In this document: positions 53,046 to 60,889 of the stretch, piece by piece
Layout of the letters: every line of letters starts with the position of its first letter
How positions within the stretch are numbered: position 1 is the stretch's first letter
Assembly: GCA_965200685.1 (NCBI GenBank)
Contig: OZ241379.1
Span: 1,922,001-1,986,000 of the forward strand
Length of the DNA stretch: 64,000 nt
Reading direction: 5' to 3'
Source: Bin5 sp965200685
Lineage (GTDB): Bacteria; Chloroflexota; Anaerolineae; Caldilineales; Caldilineaceae
Notes under the pieces: model-generated
Seen by the model: the letters and a program-made list of their open reading frames with translations, nothing else
Told to the model about the DNA's origin: nothing
Databases searched by the model: none
Program-made: the position numbers and the translations under genes

Positions 53046-53111
53046 TATCTTCGTTGTGAGATAATGGCCATATGGCCCACACATAGGTTACGTAGTGAAG
53101 ATTCAGTCCAG
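53035..53111 (+). repeat. 77-bp repeat R, copy 2
   Basis: Matches copy 1 at offset 968 with no visible difference in its 77 bp; includes the GGCCATATGGCC palindrome. Confidence 0.9.
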
Positions 53112-53201
53112 GGCTGTGTCAGATGCGGCGGCATCAAATCCGCTGTCGTGCTTCACTTTGGCGACCTGATTGACAATTGAGACAGAAGGAGAGGTAGGAC
53201 C

Positions 53202-53606
53202 GTGGAAGCGCAGCAGTGGGCAACTCGGGAAGAGGTACAGGCGTTGACGGCGGCACAGGTGCAGGATAGAGAAGAGTTCCGGGCGGCACAGGCGCAGGAA
53301 AGGGAACGGATCTCGCGGCTGGAAGTCCAGGTCGGCGAGTCTGTCCGTGCTACTGATAAGTATGGTGCTACGAAGGCAGACGTGACGGCAGTTCTGGTAG
53401 AGGTGGAAAAGGTGCGGTCTGATGTGGAAAAGGTGCGGTCTGATGTGGAAAAGGTGCGGTCTGATGTAGAAGCTGCCAAAGGCGAAGTGCGGTCTGATAT
53501 ACGCGTGTTGCGTATATGGCTGTTCGTCGGCGTGTTAGCTCTGGCTTTCTTTGATAACATCCCCTGGGTAGATGTGCTGCGCTTGCTGCTGCGCTTTGGT
53601 GGCTAA
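53202..53606 (+). CDS. small coiled-coil protein with C-terminal membrane anchor (copy B)
   Basis: A 134-residue protein nearly identical to that at 52234 outside its repeats. It has two instead of four 11-residue units and three instead of two 7-residue VEKVRSD units plus a VEAAKGEVRSD segment, so the two changes cancel and total length is the same. The GTG start and AAGGAGAGG site are conserved. The C-terminal helix is followed by LRLLLRFGG. Confidence 0.75.
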   Translation: MEAQQWATREEVQALTAAQVQDREEFRAAQAQERERISRLEVQVGESVRATDKYGATKADVTAVLVEVEKVRSDVEKVRSDVEKVRSDVEAAKGEVRSDIRVLRIWLFVGVLALAFFDNIPWVDVLRLLLRFGG

Positions 53607-53620
53607 ACATCATCGAGGGA

Positions 53621-53697
53621 ACTGGTATACTTATCTTCGTTGTGAGATAATGGCCACATGGCCCACACATAGGTTACGTAGTGAAGATTCAGCCCAG
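53621..53697 (+). repeat. 77-bp repeat R, copy 3
   Basis: About 75 of 77 positions match copies 1 and 2; the central palindrome is altered to GGCCACATGGCC. It lies directly upstream of the binding-protein gene at 53722 and probably is the original upstream region of that gene. The -35 box present before copies 1 and 2 is missing here. Confidence 0.88.
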
Positions 53698-53721
53698 TCA
53701 TCAACCAAAGGAGATTTGAAG

Positions 53722-55098
53722 ATGGAAGAGAACAGCAAGCGGCTATCACGGCGCAGGTTCTTGCAGGTGGCCGCGACGGGCGCCGGCCTGCTGGTGACAG
53801 CGGCCTGTGCCCCTCCTGCTCCACAGAGAGCGGATATGGCTACAGAAGCCGATAGTGGCAGCATGCAGGAAACAGTTGAACTGCGCTTGGCCTACTGGGG
53901 CTTTGAGGTGGAGCAGCAAGGCCTACTGCAAGAAAAGTTCATGGAGACCTATCCCCACATCAAACTGCAGGAGGAGATCACGGGATGGGGCACCTACTGG
54001 CAGAAGATGTTGACCTCCACGGCCGCCGGGGAATCGCCCGACATCATGCATCATTCACCCTACTACCATGTGCAATTTGCGTCCAACAAAGTAACCATCC
54101 CCCTGGATCCCTTTATTGAGAGAGATGGCATTGACCTCGCTGACTTCTACGAAGGGGCCATCACATCAGGGCGCTGGCAGCCCGGCCAGGTACGCACCGG
54201 CACCGGTGACCTACATGCCTTTCCCACAGTCTGGCATTCGGGAACTATGTGGTTCTACAATAAGAACCAATTTGCCGACAAAGGGATCCCTGAACCGGAT
54301 GAAACCTGGACTTGGGATACGCTGATCGATGTGGGCAAAGAGTTCACTGTAATCAATGACGATGGTTCCGCGGAATCCTATGGCATGGACACGCCCGTGG
54401 ATGGCAATGGCCGCATAAATTTCTGGATCTTCCAGGCCGGCGGCCTCTTCTATGACGAAGACTATACTCGCTGTCTCATCAAAGACCCGCAGCCTATGGA
54501 AGCATTCCAGTGGATGGTGGACTTGATCAACGAACATCAAGTCGCTCTGCCCCCGGAGCCAGACCAGCAGTTCAATCCCTTTGAAACCGGACGTGTGGCC
54601 TTCGCAGTGCAAGGGGATTGGAAAATCCCGGCCTTTGCACGGATTGAGGAGTTTGAATGGGATGTCTTCACGCCCCCATCGCATCCGCGCACAGGCTTGA
54701 ACACCATTGATGCCTACCAGAATGGCATCTCCATTACCAGCTCTGCTGAATACCGAGATGATGCGTGGGAGTATATCAAATGGCTGACCATGGGCGAGGG
54801 CGCGGTGCTGTACGCGCAGACCATCTTCCCCTTCCCGGCCCATATCCCCACGGCTGAAAATCTCATCTATGTACAGACCCGTGAGGATCCACCGACGTCG
54901 CTCTGGTTACTCAATGATCTGTTAAAGGCAGCATATCCTGTCTTCTTAGGCCCGGCCGAAGGTGAAATCGCCTCTATCGCGGTAGAGGAACAGCAGGCGG
55001 CCATGTTGCAGGTAAAGACAGTGGAAGAAGCCACCGACGACCTCGAACAGCGCGTCAATGCAGTCTTAGAACGGGCGCGCGAAGAACTAATCGGCTAG
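53722..55098 (+). CDS. sugar ABC importer solute-binding lipoprotein, family 1
   Basis: A 458-residue protein. SRRRFLQVA (9-17) is a twin-arginine signal, followed by lipobox VTAAC with Cys29. Mature domain motifs include AYWGFEVEQQGLLQEKFMET, TSTAAGESPDIMHHSPYY and TWDTLIDVGKEFT. The ATG has AAAGGAG 8 bp upstream; an earlier frame start runs through repeat R3 and is not credible. It is the first gene of an operon with two permeases, two Gfo/Idh/MocA enzymes and a MetE-like gene. Confidence 0.93.
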   Translation: MEENSKRLSRRRFLQVAATGAGLLVTAACAPPAPQRADMATEADSGSMQETVELRLAYWGFEVEQQGLLQEKFMETYPHIKLQEEITGWGTYWQKMLTSTAAGESPDIMHHSPYYHVQFASNKVTIPLDPFIERDGIDLADFYEGAITSGRWQPGQVRTGTGDLHAFPTVWHSGTMWFYNKNQFADKGIPEPDETWTWDTLIDVGKEFTVINDDGSAESYGMDTPVDGNGRINFWIFQAGGLFYDEDYTRCLIKDPQPMEAFQWMVDLINEHQVALPPEPDQQFNPFETGRVAFAVQGDWKIPAFARIEEFEWDVFTPPSHPRTGLNTIDAYQNGISITSSAEYRDDAWEYIKWLTMGEGAVLYAQTIFPFPAHIPTAENLIYVQTREDPPTSLWLLNDLLKAAYPVFLGPAEGEIASIAVEEQQAAMLQVKTVEEATDDLEQRVNAVLERAREELIG

Positions 55099-55101
55099 AA
55101 A

Positions 55102-55124
55102 CCATAGGCAGACACTGCCTATGG
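55102..55124 (+). promoter_or_regulatory. stem-loop between binding-protein and permease genes
   Basis: CCATAGGCAG, loop ACA and CTGCCTATGG form a perfect 10-bp stem beginning 4 bp after the stop codon. A short T-run (TTTTT) follows after 8 nt, so partial termination is possible. Confidence 0.65.
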
Positions 55125-55149
55125 GACAGTATTTTTGTATGGAGAATCC

Positions 55150-56079
55150 ATGAGTACTGTGACTATACCGGCGCGCGGCAGATTTCGCGAATTCTGGGGG
55201 AACAATCGGATGCGGGAAGCTGTCGAGGCCTACATCCTGATCCTACCGATGATCGTAGGCCTGATCATCTTTACGGCCGGCCCGGTGTTTGCCTCCCTCT
55301 ATTTCAGCTTCACACGCTGGAACCTGTTGAGCAGCCCGAAGTGGCAGGGGTTGGATAACTACATTGAGTTATTTACCAACGACCCACTCTTTTGGACCAC
55401 CATAAAGAATACTGCCTACTATGTGTTGGGGACCGTGCCCACGGGCACGGTCCTGGCCCTGCTCTTGGCTATCGCTCTCAACCAGAAGATCCGTATGTTG
55501 GCTGTCTTTCGCACCATCTACTTTCTGCCCGTTGTCTCGTCTGTCGTGGCGATCTCTGTCCTCTGGCTCTGGCTCTACCAGGCTGATTTTGGGCTAATCA
55601 ATGAATTTTTGCGCTTTTTGGGCTTTCGTGGGGTGCGCTGGTTGAGCAGTACTACCTGGGCCATGCCTGCCATTATCATCATGAGTATCTGGCATGGGCT
55701 GGGTAACAACATCGTCCTCTTCATCGCCGGGCTGCAGGGCATCCCGCAGGACTACTACGAAGCGGCCACCGTTGATGGGGCCAGCTCTTGGCGCAAGTTT
55801 CTCAACATCACCATTCCTCTGATCTCGCCGGTCACCTTCTTTGTCATTGCCCTCTCTATCATCAACTCCTTCCAAGTCTTTGCCCAAGCCTACGTGATGA
55901 CACAGGGCGGCCCGGTCAATGCCACCAAGACCATCGTCTACTATCTCTACCAGCAAGGATTTATGCACTTTCACATGGGCTATGCTTCCGCGTTGGCCTA
56001 TGTACTGTTCACAATCATTGTAGCACTTACCCTGTTCCAATTTTGGTTCCAGCGACATTGGGTTCACTATGAGATATAA
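55150..56079 (+). CDS. carbohydrate ABC importer permease (MalF type)
   Basis: A 309-residue permease with six predicted helices; EAYILILPMIVGLIIFTAGP opens the first. The EAA loop reads PQDYYEAATVDGASSWRKFL, and AYVMTQGGPVNATKTIVYYLY is the subfamily segment. The ATG at 55150 follows GGAG; a TTG 15 bp earlier is less likely. It partners the permease encoded 62 bp downstream. Confidence 0.92.
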   Translation: MSTVTIPARGRFREFWGNNRMREAVEAYILILPMIVGLIIFTAGPVFASLYFSFTRWNLLSSPKWQGLDNYIELFTNDPLFWTTIKNTAYYVLGTVPTGTVLALLLAIALNQKIRMLAVFRTIYFLPVVSSVVAISVLWLWLYQADFGLINEFLRFLGFRGVRWLSSTTWAMPAIIIMSIWHGLGNNIVLFIAGLQGIPQDYYEAATVDGASSWRKFLNITIPLISPVTFFVIALSIINSFQVFAQAYVMTQGGPVNATKTIVYYLYQQGFMHFHMGYASALAYVLFTIIVALTLFQFWFQRHWVHYEI

Positions 56080-56141
56080 ATTGCTGTTGTTCGTTGCCAG
56101 TCCATGGCAATCTGACAAACAAGAAACTGGGAACTACGCGC

Positions 56142-57059
56142 ATGAGCGCAGGTGAGACAAACCCCATACCCAAAGCACAGACGCCAGCGGTCGTTGGTCC
56201 GATGGTTGTGCGCCGCTCCGATCTGATGTACAAAACGCTCCATATTGGGAGTCGGGTCCTGCTGTATGGGCTGTTGGTCGTCATCGGTGTAACCATGCTC
56301 CTGCCGCTGCTGTGGATGATCTCCACTTCACTTAAAAACCCCGGCGAGATATTCATTCTGCCACCCAAGTGGCTTCCGAGCAGCCCGCAGTGGGGAAACT
56401 ATGTTCGGCTGTTTGAGGTACTTCCCTTTGGTCTTTTTGTCTTCAACAGCATCAAGATCGCGGTTCTGGCCACGGTGGGTGCCCTGTTAAGCTGTTCTAT
56501 GGCGGCCTTTGCCTTTGCCCGCATGCGATTTCCGGGCCGCAACATCATTTTTGCCATTATCCTCGCCACCTTAATGATCCCCTTCCATGTGACATTGATC
56601 CCCCTGTTCGCGCTCTACCGTGATCTGGGCTGGCTCGGAACGCACCTTCCGCTCACTGTACCCTTCTTTTTCGCTACTGCCTTTGGCATCTTTCTTATGC
56701 GCCAGTTCTATCTGACGATTCCGCAGGAGCTGGTAGAAGCGGCCCGCATTGATGGCTGTAGTTTTATCCAAATCTATTACAGAATTTTCTTGCCTCTCTC
56801 CAAACCTTCTTTGGCGGCCTTGGGTATCTTTACATTTCTCGGCTCTTGGAATAACCTGATGGGGCCGTTGATCTACCTCACCAAAGTGGAGTCCATGACC
56901 ATTACCTTGGGGCTGACTCTGCTGACTGACCAAGCCGGGGGCCGCTGGGAGTTGATCCAAGCCGGCGCGGTGATCAGCATATTGCCCATCATCATTATGT
57001 TCTTTATTGGGCAAGAGCATTTCATTCAGGGGATTGCACGCACAGGATTGCAGGGCTGA
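56142..57059 (+). CDS. carbohydrate ABC importer permease (MalG type)
   Basis: About 305 residues with six predicted helices. Conserved parts are STSLKNPGEIFILPPKWLP after the first helix and PQELVEAARIDGCSFIQIYY in the EAA loop. The start chosen is the ATG at 56142, since the upstream in-frame codons are unlike MalG N-termini; the ribosome-binding site is weak. As in the 44.8-50.4 kb operon, no ATPase gene accompanies the permeases. Confidence 0.9.
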   Translation: MSAGETNPIPKAQTPAVVGPMVVRRSDLMYKTLHIGSRVLLYGLLVVIGVTMLLPLLWMISTSLKNPGEIFILPPKWLPSSPQWGNYVRLFEVLPFGLFVFNSIKIAVLATVGALLSCSMAAFAFARMRFPGRNIIFAIILATLMIPFHVTLIPLFALYRDLGWLGTHLPLTVPFFFATAFGIFLMRQFYLTIPQELVEAARIDGCSFIQIYYRIFLPLSKPSLAALGIFTFLGSWNNLMGPLIYLTKVESMTITLGLTLLTDQAGGRWELIQAGAVISILPIIIMFFIGQEHFIQGIARTGLQG

Positions 57060-57060
57060 T

Positions 57061-58197
57061 ATGACAGTTCCAACCTATCGTTTTGCCGTCTTCGGGTTGG
57101 GCCGGCGCGGGCGTTATCACATGGAGAGCTTGGAGAGCATGACAAGTGTACAGGCCCGCTGTGTAGCTGTGGCGGACCCGCGGGAACCTACGCTGGCCGA
57201 ACGCGCGCGCTTTGGGCGTTCCTTTTACCAAGAGTATCGCCAATTGCTCACCGATGTACACGATCTTGACTTTGTTCTCATCGCCAGCTTTTGTATTGAC
57301 CATCCCGAACAGGCTCTCGCTGTGTTGCAACGGGGCATCCCCGTCTTTTTGGAGAAAGCCGTGGCCTTTTCCTGGGACGAGGCGGTGCATCTATACCAGC
57401 AGGTCATGCGCCACCACTATCCCATCTTCATCGGCTATAATCTACGTCGCTTCCCGGCAACCTTAGCGATGAAACGCCTTTTGGACGCCGGGCAACTGGG
57501 GCGCGTGCAGAGCATACTCGGCCATGTCAACAGCGGCAGCCGCTGGTCCCACAACGTTTGGACCCACTACCAAACTCCGCCGGCGTCCAGTGTCATCGTC
57601 GGCAAGCTCACCCACGACACCGATACCATGCAGCACTGTCTGCAGGCAGAAGCCGTGGACTGCACAGCCACTATCACCCGCAATGTCTGGCTCGAAACGG
57701 TAGATGGGTGCGCCCCTGTAGAGGGCGACAAGGCGGATTCGGTCATGGTCGATGGCGATGCCTGCTGCATTTCTGGGCTGCTGTCCAATGGAGCTATCTA
57801 TACGCTTCATCTGACAACAGCGGGGCCGGACTATGAGCGTCGCTACATTGTCAATGGCACAGAAGGACAAGTGGAGGTGGTGATGCACAGCGCGCGGCCA
57901 GGGCATCCTGGCGCATCTGTGCGTCTATGGCGCAATGGCGAAAAACCACAGGAGATCAAATTACCGCCGGCAATCGGTGGACATGGCGGGGCCGATTTTC
58001 GCATTCACCGCGATTTCATGGCCTGGCTCCAGTCCAAGCCGACAACGCCCGCTGATCCACGCTCAATTTTGACCGGCATGGTCATCCCCACGGCCGCGCT
58101 GGACTCCATGGCCACAGGCCAGCGCATTGATTGTGCCGCGCGCCTGCGGCAGGCCGAAGAGGACATTTCGACTTGCGTCCCTATCGAGTCGGCATAG
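57061..58197 (+). CDS. Gfo/Idh/MocA-family NAD(P)-dependent oxidoreductase
   Basis: A 378-residue sugar or inositol dehydrogenase-like enzyme. FAVFGLGRRGRYHMESL (8-24) is the Rossmann motif, FLEKAVAFSW carries the catalytic EK(P/A)-type lysine position and GYNLRRFPA follows; HDTDTMQH includes the active-site His/Asp region. It begins 1 bp after the permease stop, so it is translationally coupled to the importer and probably oxidises the imported sugar derivative. Confidence 0.9.
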   Translation: MTVPTYRFAVFGLGRRGRYHMESLESMTSVQARCVAVADPREPTLAERARFGRSFYQEYRQLLTDVHDLDFVLIASFCIDHPEQALAVLQRGIPVFLEKAVAFSWDEAVHLYQQVMRHHYPIFIGYNLRRFPATLAMKRLLDAGQLGRVQSILGHVNSGSRWSHNVWTHYQTPPASSVIVGKLTHDTDTMQHCLQAEAVDCTATITRNVWLETVDGCAPVEGDKADSVMVDGDACCISGLLSNGAIYTLHLTTAGPDYERRYIVNGTEGQVEVVMHSARPGHPGASVRLWRNGEKPQEIKLPPAIGGHGGADFRIHRDFMAWLQSKPTTPADPRSILTGMVIPTAALDSMATGQRIDCAARLRQAEEDISTCVPIESA

Positions 58198-59246
58198 TCG
58201 GCCTAGTCCGCGGCCTAGGCCCAGCGCGGATCTTTGGGCTCATGCCTGATTGTCACGTAGTCGCTGCTTGCGATATTGACGCTACGGCCCTAGAACGCTT
58301 TGGAAGATATTTTCCCCAAGCCCACCTGTGTACTGTATACGACGAACTGCTGGCACAGGGGGTGGACATCGTCTTCGTGGCCTCGCCGCTCCCCTTACAC
58401 TGCCAGCACACGGTCATGGCCCTGGAGGCCGGCTGTCATGTTCTCCAAGAGGTAACCCTAGCCACGACCCTGGACGAATGTCAGCAGATCCTCAGCGCGG
58501 TGCAGGACCATCCCCGCCAGAAGTTCATGCTGGCCGAGAACTGCTGCTATTGGGCCCATATTTTGAGCTGGCAACAGATGTGGCAGCAAGGCCTGTTCGG
58601 TACTTTCCTGTATGCGGAGGCCGAGTACATCCACGATACGAGTCACCTGTTACATCAGCCTGATGGCACACCAACCTGGCGCGCGACCTTGCCGCCCATC
58701 CACTACTGCACCCATAGCCTGGGCCCATTGCTCAAAGTGACAGGCGAACGCTGTGTCACCGCCTGCGGCATGCAGGTCAACCTAGGAGATGACACGGACC
58801 CCGTCCGTTCCAAGCTGGAAGTTGCCATCTTGCAGACAGCGCGCGGCGGGGTGATGAAAATCCTCTGTGCCTTTGGCATTGCCCGGGAGCCGATGTTCCA
58901 TTATTATTCGATTTACGGGTCCCAAGGAACGCTGGAGACTTCGCGCCCGCCCATTAGCCCCTTGCAGACCAATGCCTATCTGGCCACAGTGCCCCACCTG
59001 CACAATATGATCGAGATACCACTTCGCGAAGATGTGACAGATGTGCCGGCCGAGGCCACACAGGGCGGCCATGGGACCGCGGAATATACCATGATCCAGG
59101 ATTTCTTGGCCTGCATTCGACAGGATACACAGCCGCCCCTTGACATCTATGCAGCCCTTGAGATGGCATTGCCCGGCCTATGTGCCCATGAAAGTGCTCT
59201 GCGAGGAGGCCAAATGGTCACAATTCCTGACTGGACCCCCTCGTAA
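58173..59246 (+). CDS. second Gfo/Idh/MocA-family oxidoreductase
   Basis: About 357 residues, related to but clearly different from the upstream enzyme. YRVGIVGLVRGLGPARIFG opens the Rossmann domain, VASPLPLHCQHTVMALEAG and VLQEVTLATT follow; the usual EKP motif reads QEV, so the catalytic lysine is replaced. The start is TTG at 58173, with GAAGAGGA 9 bp upstream and a 25-bp overlap with the preceding gene. In-frame codons upstream do not look like family N-termini. The missing lysine makes a classical dehydrogenase mechanism doubtful. Confidence 0.87.
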   Translation: MRPYRVGIVGLVRGLGPARIFGLMPDCHVVAACDIDATALERFGRYFPQAHLCTVYDELLAQGVDIVFVASPLPLHCQHTVMALEAGCHVLQEVTLATTLDECQQILSAVQDHPRQKFMLAENCCYWAHILSWQQMWQQGLFGTFLYAEAEYIHDTSHLLHQPDGTPTWRATLPPIHYCTHSLGPLLKVTGERCVTACGMQVNLGDDTDPVRSKLEVAILQTARGGVMKILCAFGIAREPMFHYYSIYGSQGTLETSRPPISPLQTNAYLATVPHLHNMIEIPLREDVTDVPAEATQGGHGTAEYTMIQDFLACIRQDTQPPLDIYAALEMALPGLCAHESALRGGQMVTIPDWTPS

Positions 59247-59288
59247 CTGTAGAATCGGTATCCTAGCCATCATCTTTAGGAGCATTCC

Positions 59289-60305
59289 ATGCCTGAAGCA
59301 TCGATCAAAACGACCGTCGTCGGCAGCTATCCCTTACCATCTTGGCTGGCCGCCTATCCATCTACGCCGCATCTGCGAGATGCGGTTCTGGTTGTCCTGA
59401 AAACCCAGGAATTGGCCGGGCTGGATGTGATCTCCGATGGCGAATTGACCCGCTTTGACGTCAACCATCCGCAGACGAACGGCATGATCGAATATTTTGT
59501 GCATCCCATGGCTGGCATTGCCAAGACATATACTCGTGCGGATGTGGCCGACTTCCGCGCCAAACAGGGGATGGGGTTCCGGGCCCAGCCGGCCGCTGTC
59601 GTTGAAGGGCCCCTCACTGAAGGCGAATTAGACCTGCCTGCCGCGTGGCAGTTCGTGAAGGACCTGACCACAACCCCGCTGAAATTTACCGTGACCTCAC
59701 CCTATATGCTGGCGAAAACGTTGCTGGACCGCCATTACGGTGACATTCGCCAGCTGACCATGGCCGTGGCCCAAGTGTTGCGCGGCCAAGTAGAGGCGAT
59801 TGACGCGCCGGTCCTGCAGGTAGATGAAGCCAATCTCAGCGGTCATCCCGAAGATGCCGCCTGGGCCCATGAGCCGGTCAACCATGTACTGAACGGGGCG
59901 CAAGGGGAACGGGCCTTGCACCTCTGCTTCGGCAACTACGGCGGCCAGAGTATCCAGACCGGCTTTTGGGCCAATCTCCTGGGCTTCCTCAACAACCTGC
60001 ATGTGGATCATCTGGTGTTGGAGTTCGCCCGCCGGGGATATGATGAGCTGGAGGTGTTTACCGACCTGCGGGAGACGATTGCCTTGGGGATTGGCGTGAT
60101 CGACATCAAGGACAATGAGGTAGAAAGCCCGGACACAGTGGCCCGACGCCTTGAGCAGGCACTGGCTGTGCTGGGCGCGCAACGTATACAATGGATCCAT
60201 CCCGACTGCGGTTTCTGGATGTTGCCCCGCACGGTGGCCGACCGCAAAATGCGTGCGCTGGTGACAGGCCGTGATCTTTTTCTTGGACACTGCAACACCG
60301 GCTAG
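59289..60305 (+). CDS. MetE-like cobalamin-independent methionine synthase C-terminal-domain protein
   Basis: A 338-residue protein corresponding to the catalytic C-terminal half of MetE only. TTVVGSYPLPSWL near the N-terminus, DVISDGELTRFD, the zinc-binding LHLCFGNYGG and IHPDCGFWMLPR are the family motifs. Such short forms act in methyl transfer on various thiols or corrinoid-linked substrates and often are not methionine synthases. It ends the plus-strand sugar operon, 42 bp after the second oxidoreductase gene. Confidence 0.88.
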   Translation: MPEASIKTTVVGSYPLPSWLAAYPSTPHLRDAVLVVLKTQELAGLDVISDGELTRFDVNHPQTNGMIEYFVHPMAGIAKTYTRADVADFRAKQGMGFRAQPAAVVEGPLTEGELDLPAAWQFVKDLTTTPLKFTVTSPYMLAKTLLDRHYGDIRQLTMAVAQVLRGQVEAIDAPVLQVDEANLSGHPEDAAWAHEPVNHVLNGAQGERALHLCFGNYGGQSIQTGFWANLLGFLNNLHVDHLVLEFARRGYDELEVFTDLRETIALGIGVIDIKDNEVESPDTVARRLEQALAVLGAQRIQWIHPDCGFWMLPRTVADRKMRALVTGRDLFLGHCNTG

Positions 60306-60390
60306 AGAAGAACAGTTCGCGCCCCTCAGTCCACAGTAATGTAACCGGGAGGCAAGGAGTATCCACATCCTGATTCCAAGGTGTGCAGAG

Positions 60391-60807
60391 TTAGTCAAGT
60401 TCCCGGCGTAACAGCCCTCGTTCTTGATAGACAGCAGCGGCTTGTTCCACAAAGGCGGCAGTGGCTGTGGCCTTGAATTCCTCGCGCAGGTGCTGGGCCA
60501 GCTCCTGGTACTCGGCAAAGCTGCAGCGATGTGGACGCAGCATCTCGTACATCTCAAGCAATGTTTCGTTGGGAACTGCGGTTAATTCTGCGGCCCTCTC
60601 CAGATTTTGTGCTAGTTGCGGATAGCCCGCGGCCCGGGCCACCTCTGCTTGGGCGCGCAAGGTCTCTGCACTGATGCTGTACTCCTCAGGGGAGATATCT
60701 TGCGTTACTGCCGCCTCTAGGGATAGGTCATGCAAAGCCCGGCCGCTGGCCGCATGTAGGCTGTCGGCCCGGTGTACATAGAGGGGGTAGCCCTGATTCT
60801 GTGTCAT
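60391..60807 (-). CDS. pduE: diol/glycerol dehydratase small subunit
   Basis: About 138 residues. The family pattern is clear: SISAETLRAQAEVARAAGYP, LAQNLERAAELTAVPNE and LLEMYEMLRPHRCSFAEYQE correspond to the conserved part of PduE/DhaB3. It is a structural subunit of the adenosylcobalamin-dependent enzyme that dehydrates 1,2-diols or glycerol to aldehydes. The start MTQNQGYP is chosen; an upstream ATG pair lacks a ribosome-binding site. It is the last gene of a minus-strand group, 52 bp after an ABC exporter gene and separated by that gene from the fused large/medium subunit. Confidence 0.85.
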   Translation of the reverse strand: MTQNQGYPLYVHRADSLHAASGRALHDLSLEAAVTQDISPEEYSISAETLRAQAEVARAAGYPQLAQNLERAAELTAVPNETLLEMYEMLRPHRCSFAEYQELAQHLREEFKATATAAFVEQAAAVYQERGLLRRELD

Positions 60808-60889
60808 TGTTGTATTCTCTCGTGTGGATCTCATCATGCCAGAGATGCGACAATGCTGCGCCAGTAGCTTGTGCTGGCGATTCGTTATT

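Larger units (their letters stand above)
52819..53625 (+). repeat. tandem segmental duplication, copy B
   Basis: Second copy of 51851-52658, offset 968 bp. It ends at ACTGG, where the sequence passes directly into repeat R3; the same ACTGG opens R1 and R2, which suggests recombination at that short shared sequence. Confidence 0.92.

Noticed and set aside
52234..53606. Duplicated small genes considered as a transposon or integron cassette
   Set aside because: No transposase, integrase or attC-like site is present; the direct repeats fit homologous or slippage recombination instead.
59697..60557. 286-residue minus-strand frame opposite the MetE-like gene
   Set aside because: It lies antisense to a well-supported gene and shows no family motif or ribosome-binding site.
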